From: JAGPUQ01 sp963708735
Lineage (GTDB): Bacteria > Pseudomonadota > Gammaproteobacteria > Pseudomonadales > Porticoccaceae
Assembly (NCBI GenBank): GCA_963708735.1
Contig: CAVPTW010000022.1
Coordinates: 62,001 to 126,000, forward strand
Direction: 5' to 3'
DNA: 64,000 bases
Part shown: in pieces, positions 7,436 through 16,305 of the stretch
Position numbering within the stretch: position 1 is the stretch's first letter
Layout of the letters: the number at the start of each line of letters is the position of its first letter
Translations under genes and position numbers: made by a program
Notes under the pieces: generated by a model
What the model saw: the letters and a program-made list of their open reading frames with translations, nothing else
Database searches by the model: none
What the model was told of the DNA's origin: nothing

Positions 7436-7695
7436 TCAAATCCTCGCGAACACGTTTGATAACGTTCTTGGATTAAACTCGTAAGTACAACGAACAGTGG
7501 TCGCACGGAAGTCCATAAGCGATTGGAAAAATGAGTATGTACGTGCGTTCATCGCGTTTCCTCACTTGCTCTACTCTCACCACCCTTACGCCCGTTTCCA
7601 CGTCGAACAGGACGCGAAAGGCAGTCATCCGCCTCCAAAGCCGATGACCTCGCATGACAGGGACGACACCATGGCGGCGGGGATGGCTCCATCCG
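7436..7695. other. island spacer with a possible RelE-like remnant
   Basis: No convincing intact gene. On the minus strand, around 7500-7640, the reading MTAFRVLFDVETGVRVVRVE has the look of the C-terminal strand pair of RelE/ParE toxins. It lacks the rest of the fold and runs into unrelated sequence, so it is noted only as a possible toxin fragment. The AT-rich part near 7440-7560 may hold the promoter of the barrel gene. Confidence 0.3.
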
Positions 7696-7983
7696 TCAAG
7701 CGTCGGCTCCAGCCTCCAAAGTCACATGCAGGCGGCTCCCCGTGGCTTTGGCGTAGCGGCGCAGCGTATCCATGCTGGGGCGTACACGACCGCCTTCCAG
7801 GCGCGCGATGGCGGCTTGCTGGGTGCCCATGCGCTCGGCGAGCTGGGCTTGCGTCAGACCGGCCCGGCTGCGCGCCTCAATCAGCTCCCGGATCAGCTCA
7901 TATTCCGGCCCCAGGCGCTCGTACTCGGCGCGGAATCCCGGTTCTTTCAGCCACTGCTTTTTCAGATCACTTAAGCGAGTCAT
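7696..7983 (-). CDS. HigA-like antitoxin, XRE-type helix-turn-helix
   Basis: A 95-residue protein. Residues about 37-90 form a Cro/XRE helix-turn-helix (RSRAGLTQAQLAERMGTQQA, then ARLEGGRVRPSMDTLRRYA). The N-terminal extension (LKKQWLKEPGFRAEYERLGP) is the toxin-facing part typical of HigA antitoxins encoded after their toxin. The ATG overlaps the upstream toxin stop by four bases (ATGA), so translation is coupled. It should bind HigB and repress its own operon. Confidence 0.88.
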   Translation of the reverse strand: MTRLSDLKKQWLKEPGFRAEYERLGPEYELIRELIEARSRAGLTQAQLAERMGTQQAAIARLEGGRVRPSMDTLRRYAKATGSRLHVTLEAGADA

Positions 7984-8306
7984 CGATTCAGCTCCTTTGC
8001 CCGTTGTCGGGCGGTATCCAGTGCCTGCCGTGGCGTTTTCTGGGATTTCTTGACGAAGGCGTGCAGGATCACCACCCGGCGCCCCGTCACAGTCATGTAG
8101 ATGGCCCGGGCAATACCGTCCGAACCCATGGCCCGCATCTCCCACAACTTGCCTTCCAGTTGCTTGACGTGCGGTTCGCCCACCCGGTCCAGGCCCACCG
8201 CTTCTATCAGTTCCGCAATCCGGGCGATACGCGCCCGCAGTCCCGCCGGCAGCGCCTCAAGCTCGGCGTCCACCGACGGGTTCAGCGTCTCCACTACCCA
8301 GTGCAT
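7980..8306 (-). CDS. HigB-like toxin, RelE/ParE superfamily (phage Gp49-like)
   Basis: A 108-residue protein with the phage-derived Gp49/HigB pattern: VKQLEGKLWEMRAMGSDGIA, then RAIYMTVTGRRVVILHAFVKKSQKTP and a C-terminal helix with DTARQRAKEL. Such toxins cleave mRNA at the ribosome. It precedes the antitoxin gene, the order seen in higBA loci, and overlaps it by four bases. It lies 15 bases downstream of the integrase stop on the same strand, in a position where it could stabilise the island. Confidence 0.9.
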   Translation of the reverse strand: MHWVVETLNPSVDAELEALPAGLRARIARIAELIEAVGLDRVGEPHVKQLEGKLWEMRAMGSDGIARAIYMTVTGRRVVILHAFVKKSQKTPRQALDTARQRAKELNR

Positions 8307-8321
8307 AGCATAACATCCACG

Positions 8322-9557
8322 TTATATCCTTTCTGCCCGAATTGGTACCAGCTCGCCGGCGGGGTGCCCTTCACGCAGGAACCGCGCCCAGTCATCCATC
8401 AGCCGCCGGCGCTTCTCCAGCAGGTCGCCGCGGCGATAGGCGCGCTCCACGGCGTTGGTGATGGTGTGGGCCAAGGCCATTTCGGCCACTTCATGGGAAT
8501 AGGCGGTTGTTTCGGATACCCAGTCCCGGAAGGTGGAGCGGAAGCCGTGGGGTACCGCGTCCACCCCCATGCGGCGGGTGACGGAGCTGATCGTCATATC
8601 CGAAAGCTGGCCGCCGCGAATGGCGGGAAACACAAACTCGCTGCCTGCGAATCGCGGCAGTGATTTCAGCAGGGCGAGGGCTTCATCACACAGGGGAACC
8701 AGGTGTTCCTTGCCGGCTTTCATCCGGTTGGCAGGGATAGTCCACAGACGGGAATCCAGATCGATCTCGGCCCAGGTGGCGCCCCGCACCTCACCCGACC
8801 GTGCGGCGGTCAGAATAGCGAACTCCAGCGCCTTCGCGCCCATGCCATCCATGCGGCGCAGCTTGGCCATGAAAGCGGGAATCTCGCGCCAGGGCAGTGC
8901 GCGGTGGTGCGCTACTTTCGCCACCTTGCCGGGCTGGGGCAGGACGGCGTCCAGGTTGCCTTTCCAGCGCGCTGGATTCTCACCGGAGCGGAAGCCCGAC
9001 GTGGTCGCCCATGACAGCACCCGCTCGATCCGGCCCCGCAGCCGCTTGGCGGTCTCGGTCTTCTCCAGCCATATCGGCTCCAGCGTCCGGACGATATGGG
9101 CCAGCTCGACCGCGCCCACCGGAAGGCTGCCAATGATGGGGCTGGCGTAGGTGTCCAGCGTGGAGCGCCACTGCGCCGCATGCTTGGGGTTGCGGAATTC
9201 TTTTGTCTTGCTGGCCAGGTAGCGCGCGGCCGCTTCGTCGAACGTCATCGCCTTGGCGCGAGCGGCATTGAGCGCGGCTTGCGCGGATTTGCGTTCGGCC
9301 AGGGGATCGATGCCGGCACGCACCTTGTCGCGCATCGCTGCGGCCTGCTCGCGGGCCTTGGCGAGACTGACTTCGGGATAGGGGCCGATGCCAAGGTCGC
9401 AGCGCTTGCCGCCGATGGTGGCGCGCAGAATCCAGTAGCGGGCGCCGGTGTCACTGATTCGCAGCAAAAGGCCAGCCACACCCCCGACGGTGTAAACCCC
9501 CGGGTTGTTCAACCGCCTCACGGCCAGCGGTGATAGCTCTTTCGCGGTCTTCGGCAT
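8322..9557 (-). CDS. tyrosine recombinase, P4-type integrase
   Basis: A 411-residue integrase with an N-terminal DUF4102-like arm-binding domain (residues about 10-95: VGGVAGLLLRISDTGARYWI), a core-binding domain (about 105-200) and a catalytic domain. The catalytic set is visible: Arg253 (AARSGEVRG), Lys280, His337-x-x-Arg340 (HGFRSTFRDW), His364 (LAHT) and Tyr374 (ERAYRRGD), so it looks intact. P4-type integrases usually target tRNA 3' ends, which agrees with the repeated tRNA-Asp end beside the gene at 9811-9824. Confidence 0.95.
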   Translation of the reverse strand: MPKTAKELSPLAVRRLNNPGVYTVGGVAGLLLRISDTGARYWILRATIGGKRCDLGIGPYPEVSLAKAREQAAAMRDKVRAGIDPLAERKSAQAALNAARAKAMTFDEAAARYLASKTKEFRNPKHAAQWRSTLDTYASPIIGSLPVGAVELAHIVRTLEPIWLEKTETAKRLRGRIERVLSWATTSGFRSGENPARWKGNLDAVLPQPGKVAKVAHHRALPWREIPAFMAKLRRMDGMGAKALEFAILTAARSGEVRGATWAEIDLDSRLWTIPANRMKAGKEHLVPLCDEALALLKSLPRFAGSEFVFPAIRGGQLSDMTISSVTRRMGVDAVPHGFRSTFRDWVSETTAYSHEVAEMALAHTITNAVERAYRRGDLLEKRRRLMDDWARFLREGHPAGELVPIRAERI

Positions 9558-9810
9558 GATTTCGTCCGTATAACTCCGCAGTCGAACCCGTAGTAATTTC
9601 AGTAAGCTGTGAGTGCCTGTGCTAACCCGTCCCTCATTCTTTTTGTCGAATAGGGACCATAATCGGATCGTCCCGTATCCCGTCCCTCAAAACGGTTGCC
9701 ATTGTAGCCTATTGCGTGCAACAGTGCGCAACAGGGTAGGCAGAATGTGTTGTTAAATATCAGTTGGTTACGCTACGGGAAGCAACGGCGTACATATGGC
9801 GGAAGGCGGA

Positions 9811-9824
9811 CGTCCGGTCCGCCA
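9811..9824 (+). repeat. putative att half-site, right (copy of tRNA-Asp 3' end)
   Basis: Exact copy of the last 14 bases of tRNA-Asp, same orientation, 254 bases upstream of the integrase start. It also forms one arm of a local inverted repeat (GGCGGAC/GTCCGCC, 9805-9823), so part of the match could be coincidental. Position, orientation and the integrase make the attachment-site reading more likely. Confidence 0.6.
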
Positions 9825-9836
9825 ATTTGTTTCGGT

Positions 9837-10067
9837 TCACGCTATAGGCCGCGCGCAGATCTCCGTCACGCGCAGATCCCCGTAGGGAAAGCCTGCATTG
9901 ACCCTGGTGGTGTAGCGCGCTAGTATTTCTGCCCCTTCGCGCGGGGCCATCTGCCCGCCGAAGACCCGCCAGGTGGACGTAAACAGCGTTCGCTGGGCAT
10001 CACCGGGTGGCACGACCCTGTCCCCGGCCGCGATCGAATCCTCCGCCTGGCGGTGATCGCAGCGCAA
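9837..10067 (-). CDS. small hypothetical frame upstream of ilvI
   Basis: A 76-codon minus-strand frame (containing VFGGQMAPREGAEILARYTT) in the otherwise gene-free stretch 9825-10193. I recognise no family and see no strong ribosome binding site. The area also carries a short direct repeat of CGCGCAGATC. It may be a remnant cut by the island or simply non-coding leader DNA of the ilv operon. Confidence 0.15.
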   Translation of the reverse strand: MRCDHRQAEDSIAAGDRVVPPGDAQRTLFTSTWRVFGGQMAPREGAEILARYTTRVNAGFPYGDLRVTEICARPIA

Positions 10068-10193
10068 CCCGACTCTTGCCGTCGGGCCTGATGTTCCAGT
10101 GACCCCTCCTGTTTGCGTTTGCCCTGTCGGGTTGGCGGCGAGCTGCTTTGCGCGGCGCCGAACCGATCGTCTATCGACAGAGGAAATGATTCA

Positions 10194-11929
10194 GTGGAAT
10201 TGCTCTCCGGTGGCGAAGCCACCATCCGCGCATTGCGCGACTCCGGCGTCAAGTACCTCTGGGGCTATCCCGGCGGCGCGGCGCTCCATATCTATGACGC
10301 GCTGTTTCGACAGGACGACGTCAAGCACATCCTGATGCGCCACGAGCAGGGCGCGACCCATGCCGCCGATGGCTATGCCCGGGCGACGGGTGAAGTCGGC
10401 GCAGTGTTGGTGACTTCCGGTCCCGGCGCCACCAACGCCATCACCGGCATCGCGACGGCCTACATGGATTCGATTCCCCTGGTGGTGATCTCCGGCCAGG
10501 TGCCCCAGGAAAAAATCGGCGGCGACGCGTTCCAGGAAACCGACATGATCGGTATCTCGCGCCCCATCGTGAAACACAGTTTCATGGTGCGGCGCGCGGA
10601 AGACGTGGCGGAAACCATTGCCAAGGCGTTCTACATCGCGCGCAGCGGACGGCCCGGTCCCGTGGTCGTCGACATCCCCAAGGATGTTACCGATCCCAAC
10701 TACAAGGTGCCCTACCTGTACCCGGAAAAAATCCGTATTCGTTCGTATCAGCCCTCCACCAAGGGCCATTCCGGGCAGATCCGTCGCGCGGTCAAGGTGC
10801 TCCTCGGAGCCAGGCGGCCGGTGATCTATGCCGGTGGCGGGGTGATTCTGGGCAATGCCGCGGACCAGCTCACACGGATCGCGCGACTGCTCGATTATCC
10901 GGTCACCAACACGTTGATGGGGCTTGGCGGTTACCCGGGCAGCGACCGGCAGTTCGTCGGTATGCTGGGAATGCACGGCACTTTCGAAGCCAATACGGCC
11001 ATGCATCACGCCGACGTGATTCTGGCGGTCGGCGTGCGTTTCGACGATCGGGTCACCAATACGCCCGACCGCTTCTGTCCGGGGGCACAGATCATTCATA
11101 TCGACGTCGATCCCTCGTCGATTTCCAAGAATGTGCCCGCCGATATTCCCATCGTCGGCGCCTGCGATGCCGTGCTGGACGAGATGATCGGGCAGATCGA
11201 AGCTGCCGGCGCGCGTCCGGACGCCGCGGCGCTGGCGGAGTGGTGGCAGCAGATCGACGAGTGGCGTCGACGTCACGGGCTCTACACCGCGCCGCGCCAC
11301 GAACCCAGCGTCGGCTCGCTGATCAAGCCCCAGGATGCGGTCGGGCACTCTACAAGGTGACTCAAGGCAAGGCCTACATCACGTCCGATGTCGGACAGCA
11401 CCAGATGTTCGCGGCGCAATATTACCTCTTCGACAAGCCCCGCCAGTGGTTCAATTCCGGCGGGCTTGGCACCATGGGTTACGGGTTGCCGGCGGCCATG
11501 GGCGTGCAGATGGCCTTCCCGGGGGCGGATGTCGCCTGCGTCACCGGCGAGGGCAGTATCCAGATGTGCATTCAGGAGTTGTCCGCCTGCACCCAGCACC
11601 AGTTGCCGGTCAAGATCATCAACCTCAACAACCAGGCGCTGGGGATGGTGAAGCAGTGGCAGGACATGCAGTACGGCAGCCGTTACTCGCAGATTCTCTA
11701 CGAGGATTCGCTGCCGGATTTCGTCAAGCTGGCGGAGGCCTACGGCCACGTCGGGTTGCGCGTCGAACACATCGACGAACTCGAAGACAAGCTCCGGGAA
11801 TGCTTCAGCTACAAGGACCGGGTGGTGTTCGTCGATATCCAGGTGGATCCCCACGAGCACGTCTACCCGATGCATGTGTCCCCCGGTTCCATGCGCGATC
11901 TGTGGCTCAGCAAAACGGAGCGTACCTGA
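10194..11929 (+). CDS. ilvI: acetolactate synthase large subunit, one frame break
   Basis: Thiamine-diphosphate enzyme joining two pyruvates, or pyruvate and 2-oxobutyrate, in the first common step of Val, Leu and Ile synthesis. The GTG start gives the family N-terminus ELLSGGEATIRALRDSGVKY and follows AGAGGAAA. The ThDP glutamate lies in HEQGATHAADGYARATG; the C-terminal ThDP domain has GLGTMGYGLPAAMG and a GEGSIQM-to-NN Mg-binding motif. The frame shifts at about 11343-11345: one base appears to be missing in GTCGGGCAC, and the expected ALYKVTQGKAYITSDVGQHQ continues in another frame to 11929. All else is conserved and ilvN and ilvC follow, so a consensus error is likelier than a true null. 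Confidence 0.95.
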
Positions 11930-12420
11930 TGAGACGCATTCTTTCGGTGCTGTTGGAAAACGAACCCGGAGCCCTCTCGCGGGTGGTCGGCCTGTTTTCC
12001 CAGCGCGGCTACAACATCGATTCCCTGACTGTCGCTCCCACCGAGGACGCGACCCTGTCGCGCTTGACGCTGACCACGCAGAGCGACGATCTCACCATCG
12101 AAAAAATTACCAAGCAGCTCCACAAGCTGATTGATGTAGTGAAGGTTACCGACCTCACCGACGGCCTTCACATCGAGCGCGAGCTGATGCTCGTCAAGGT
12201 GAAGGCGAGCGGCGATGCGCGCGCCGAAGTGAAACGCGTCGTCGATATCTTCCGGGGTCAGATCATCGACGTGGGTACCGCGAGCTATGTCATTCAGCTC
12301 GCAGGCGTCAGTGCCAAGCTGGATGCTTTCATCGAGGCGCTCGGCGAGACGGCGGTGCTGGAAGTGGTGCGCTCCGGCGTATCCGGTATCATGCGCGGCG
12401 AACGTGCGCTGCGGGCTTGA
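11929..12420 (+). CDS. ilvN: acetolactate synthase small (regulatory) subunit
   Basis: A 163-residue regulatory subunit (also called IlvH) that activates the large subunit and confers valine feedback inhibition. The ACT domain opens the protein (RRILSVLLENEPGALSRVVG, then FSQRGYNIDSLTVAPTED), followed by the ALS_ss C-terminal domain (DIFRGQIIDVGTASYVIQL). The start codon overlaps the ilvI stop by one base (TGATG), so the two subunits are translationally coupled. Confidence 0.97.
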   Translation: MRRILSVLLENEPGALSRVVGLFSQRGYNIDSLTVAPTEDATLSRLTLTTQSDDLTIEKITKQLHKLIDVVKVTDLTDGLHIERELMLVKVKASGDARAEVKRVVDIFRGQIIDVGTASYVIQLAGVSAKLDAFIEALGETAVLEVVRSGVSGIMRGERALRA

Positions 12421-12463
12421 CAGTCACGGGACAACCAACAAACTCAGTATCGGGTGGACGACC

Positions 12464-13483
<1,020 letters not shown>

Positions 13484-13525
13484 CCGGTAACGGTTGCACG
13501 TCGCGCGGTCCCGGGCGCGGCGCGG

Positions 13526-13560
13526 GGGCGGTCCGCATTTGCTGGGGTCCGCCCTTTTTT
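13526..13560 (+). terminator. terminator of the ilvINC operon
   Basis: GGGCGG (13526-13531) pairs with CCGCCC (13549-13554), extended inward with one mismatch, and is followed directly by TTTTTT. It lies 42 bases after the ilvC stop. Confidence 0.85.
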
Positions 13561-13687
13561 CATAGGGCCATAGGTTTCATAGGGCCACAGGGTCGCGCTC
13601 ATGCTGGTGCGGGCTTTCCTGCTACAGTGCAGCAGGCCGCGCGCCACGGCGCGGCAACCGGTGACCAACGCGGGAGACTTGGCGGCG

Positions 13688-14512
13688 ATGACCGACCCCT
13701 TTGCGGAAGATGACGAGGCCAGCGTGAAGGCGACAGCGCCACCGTTTGCCCCGTTCTCGGCCGAGGACGCCGTCGAGGGCGAGGTCGTCCGTCGCCGGGG
13801 CATCTATTTGTTGCCCAATCTGCTCACCACCGGCGCCCTGTTCGCGGGCTTCTACGCGATTCTTTCCGCCATGAACGGGAAATTCTCCACGGCGGCAGTC
13901 GCCATTTTTGTCGCCATGGTGTTCGACGGGCTCGACGGCCGCGTCGCCCGTCTCACCAATACCCAGAGCGCATTTGGCGTTCAGTACGATTCTCTGTCCG
14001 ACATGGTGTCGTTCGGCGTGGCGCCAGCGGTGGTGACCTATGCCTGGATGCTGAACGCACTGGGCAAGCTGGGCTGGGCGGCGGCGTTCATCTACGCATC
14101 CTGCGCGGCGCTGCGCCTGGCACGCTTCAACGTACAGGTGGGCTCCGCCGACAAACGCTTCTTTGTCGGGCTCGCGAGCCCGGCCGCGGCCGGAGTGGTT
14201 GCCGGTATTGTATGGAGCGGCCAGGACCTGGATCCTTCCGGTGGCATTGCGCTGACTGTTTGCTTGATGACGGCGGCGGCGGGGCTGCTGATGGTCACCA
14301 ATTTTCGCTACCACAGCATGAAGGGCGTCGACTTTCGCGGGCGGGTGCCTTTTATGGTCATAGTCGCGGCGGTGATTGGCGCTGCTGTGGTGGTGATCGA
14401 TCCGCCCCGGGTGTTGTTGGCCATCTTCTTCGTGTACGCGCTGTCGGGCCCCGGCTTGTGGTTGTGGCGCCGCTATCGCCGGGGGTTGGCAGCGCGGGGG
14501 GAATCTGCTTGA
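13688..14512 (+). CDS. pssA: CDP-diacylglycerol--serine O-phosphatidyltransferase
   Basis: Phosphatidylserine synthase of the CDP-alcohol phosphatidyltransferase type, an inner-membrane enzyme making phosphatidylserine for phosphatidylethanolamine. The catalytic motif DGLDGRVARLTN, followed by the second Asp pair in FGVQYDSLSDMVSFG, is complete. Several membrane segments follow (for example AAVAIFVAMVF and FMVIVAAVIGAAVVVI). The start at 13688 is chosen because the upstream codons do not look like protein; a GGGAG lies upstream. In many Gammaproteobacteria pssA sits between ilvC and leuA, as here. Confidence 0.93.
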   Translation: MTDPFAEDDEASVKATAPPFAPFSAEDAVEGEVVRRRGIYLLPNLLTTGALFAGFYAILSAMNGKFSTAAVAIFVAMVFDGLDGRVARLTNTQSAFGVQYDSLSDMVSFGVAPAVVTYAWMLNALGKLGWAAAFIYASCAALRLARFNVQVGSADKRFFVGLASPAAAGVVAGIVWSGQDLDPSGGIALTVCLMTAAAGLLMVTNFRYHSMKGVDFRGRVPFMVIVAAVIGAAVVVIDPPRVLLAIFFVYALSGPGLWLWRRYRRGLAARGESA

Positions 14513-14544
14513 ATGGTTCCAATTACCGTGCAACGTCCCTCGCA

Positions 14545-14640
14545 ATGGCATCTGGCGCTGTTCCGTCGCTCTCCCGTTCCGGACCTTGCGGTCCGGCAGC
14601 GGCATTGTGTGCGTTCCGACTGCTCCTGCTGCTGCCCTGA
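14545..14640 (+). CDS. putative leuA leader peptide with five consecutive Leu codons
   Basis: A 31-codon frame in the 239-base gap between pssA and leuA. It begins MASGAVPSLSRSG and ends FRLLLLLP-stop, the five Leu codons (CTG CTC CTG CTG CTG) lying at 14620-14634 just before Pro and TGA. Runs of the regulated amino acid near the end of a short frame are the hallmark of attenuation leaders. A hairpin overlaps the last Leu codons. No good Shine-Dalgarno is obvious before the ATG, and the frame is in the same phase as a chance extension from pssA, so the call rests on the Leu run and position. Confidence 0.55.
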   Translation: MASGAVPSLSRSGPCGPAAALCAFRLLLLLP

Positions 14641-14648
14641 GGGGCAGC
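14579..14648 (+). promoter_or_regulatory. candidate attenuator structures of leuA
   Basis: Two short perfect stems: CCGGACC/GGTCCGG (14579-14596, loop TTGC) inside the leader, and GCTGCCC/GGGCAGC (14631-14648), which covers the last Leu codon and the stop. A ribosome stalled on the Leu run would mask the second stem. A T-rich stretch (14664-14677) follows, but without an adjacent stem, so the exact switching scheme is unclear. Confidence 0.4.
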
Positions 14649-14751
14649 CAACGTACTCTCCCGCTGTTTTTCGTTTTCATCACCCGCTGATGCGGGCCGA
14701 TTCATCCTGTAGCGATCGCCGCACTGGCGCGCGATCTGGGAGCCCAAGGCC

Positions 14752-16299
14752 ATGGCCGACAACAAAGAACACTTGATCATCTTCGACACCACCTTGCGCG
14801 ACGGCGAGCAAAGTCCCGGCGCTGCCATGACGCGCGAAGAGAAATTGCGCGTCGCCAAGGCGCTGGAAAAACTGCGCGTGGACGTGATCGAAGCGGGTTT
14901 CGCAACGTCGAGCCCCGGCGATTTCGCCGCCGTCAAAAGCATCGCCGAGACCATCCGCGATTGCCGGGTGTGCAGTCTCGCGCGCACTCTGCCGGCGGAT
15001 ATCGAACGCGCTGCGGAGGCGCTCAAGGACGCGGCGGCACCGCGCATCCACACCTTCATCGCGACCTCGCCGATTCACATGGAATACAAGCTCCAGATGA
15101 CGCCCGCGCAGGTACTCGAGCAGGCCATCGGGGCCGTCAGGATCGCCCGCAATCTGGTCGACGATGTGGAGTTTTCGCTTGAGGACGGCAGCCGCACCGA
15201 GTTCGAGTTCATGTGCCGGGTGATCGAGGCGGTGATCGCCGCCGGCGCCCGCACCATCAACATTCCGGACACCGTGGGTTACGGCGAGCCGGGCCAGTAC
15301 GGCGCCATGATCGGCCGCGTCATCAGGAACGTGCCCAATTCCGACCAGGCGATATTCTCGGTACATTGCCACAACGATCTCGGCCTCGCGGTGGCGAATT
15401 CGCTGTCGGCGGTGCTGCACGGGGCGCGTCAGGTGGAGTGCACCATCAATGGTCTCGGCGAGCGCGCCGGCAATGCGTCGCTGGAAGAAATCGTGATGGC
15501 GGTGCGCACCCGGCCCGACGTGTTTCCGGTGTCCACCCGCATCGACACCACCCAGATAGTGCCCACCTCGCGCCTGGTATCGACCGTGACGGGGTTCCCG
15601 GTGCAGCCCAACAAGGCGGTGGTGGGCGCCAATGCCTTTGCCCACGAGTCCGGCATTCACCAGGACGGCGTGCTCAAGTACCGCGAGACCTACGAGATCA
15701 TGCGCGCGCAGGATGTGGGCTGGAACACCAACCGCCTCGTGCTGGGCAAACTTTCGGGTCGCGCGGCCTTCAGTGCACGCCTCGAAACCCTGGGCATCAC
15801 CTTCGACAACAAGGCCGATCTCAATCGCGCTTTCGCGCGCTTCAAGGAGCTCGCCGACAAGAAGCGGGAAATCTACGACGAGGACTTGCAGGCGCTGGTG
15901 TCGGACATCCAGTTCGGCGAGACCGCCGAGCATTTCAGCCTGATCGCCATGGACGTGTCATCGCGGACCGGACGCGCTCCCCATGCCGAACTCACGCTGC
16001 GCGCCCAGGGCAATGACCACCAGGTTGTGGCGGAAGGCGATGGACCCGTGGATGCGGTGTTCAAGGCGATCGAGAAGCTCGCCCACAGCGGCGCCAGTCT
16101 GCAACTCTATTCGGTCAACGCCATCACCACCGGCAGCGACTCCCAGGGCGAGGTGACGGTGCGGCTGGAGAAGGGCGGGCGTATCGTCAACGGCCAGGGT
16201 GCCGATACCGATATTCTGGTGGCGAGCGCCAAGGCCTACCTCAACGCCATCAACCTGCTGGAAACTCCCGGCCGCGTTCATCCCCAGCGCGGCGTGTAG
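14752..16299 (+). CDS. leuA: 2-isopropylmalate synthase
   Basis: First committed enzyme of leucine synthesis: acetyl-CoA plus 2-oxoisovalerate to 2-isopropylmalate. At 515 residues it is the long bacterial form. The TIM barrel begins with IIFDTTLRDGEQSPGAAM (substrate and metal site) and carries the HCHNDLGLAVANS metal-binding motif and NGLGERAGNASLEE. The C-terminal leucine-binding regulatory domain starts near residue 390. Leucine feedback is expected from the family, and transcriptional control from the preceding leader. Confidence 0.98.
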   Translation: MADNKEHLIIFDTTLRDGEQSPGAAMTREEKLRVAKALEKLRVDVIEAGFATSSPGDFAAVKSIAETIRDCRVCSLARTLPADIERAAEALKDAAAPRIHTFIATSPIHMEYKLQMTPAQVLEQAIGAVRIARNLVDDVEFSLEDGSRTEFEFMCRVIEAVIAAGARTINIPDTVGYGEPGQYGAMIGRVIRNVPNSDQAIFSVHCHNDLGLAVANSLSAVLHGARQVECTINGLGERAGNASLEEIVMAVRTRPDVFPVSTRIDTTQIVPTSRLVSTVTGFPVQPNKAVVGANAFAHESGIHQDGVLKYRETYEIMRAQDVGWNTNRLVLGKLSGRAAFSARLETLGITFDNKADLNRAFARFKELADKKREIYDEDLQALVSDIQFGETAEHFSLIAMDVSSRTGRAPHAELTLRAQGNDHQVVAEGDGPVDAVFKAIEKLAHSGASLQLYSVNAITTGSDSQGEVTVRLEKGGRIVNGQGADTDILVASAKAYLNAINLLETPGRVHPQRGV

Positions 16300-16305
16300 T
16301 CACTG

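Larger units (their letters stand above)
4177..9824. mobile_element. tRNA-Asp integrated genomic island, about 5.6 kb
   Basis: A segment bounded by direct 14-base copies of the tRNA-Asp 3' end. It contains a P4-type tyrosine integrase (8322-9557) near the right boundary, a toxin-antitoxin pair, two genes distinctly richer in A+T than the chromosome, an IS256-type fossil and eroded coding remnants. Core genes resume at both sides (queD and tRNAs; ilvI). Small size and decay suggest a reduced, possibly immobile element. The integrase sits at the far end from the tRNA, which is less common for this family. Confidence 0.65.

Noticed and set aside
10090..10193. Leader peptide of the ilv operon
   Set aside because: Short frames before ilvI lack runs of Val, Ile or Leu codons and no attenuator-like stem was found.
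14680..15933. 417-codon minus-strand frame opposite leuA
   Set aside because: Composition rich in His, Arg, Gly and Val with no domain; a shadow of a conserved leuA.
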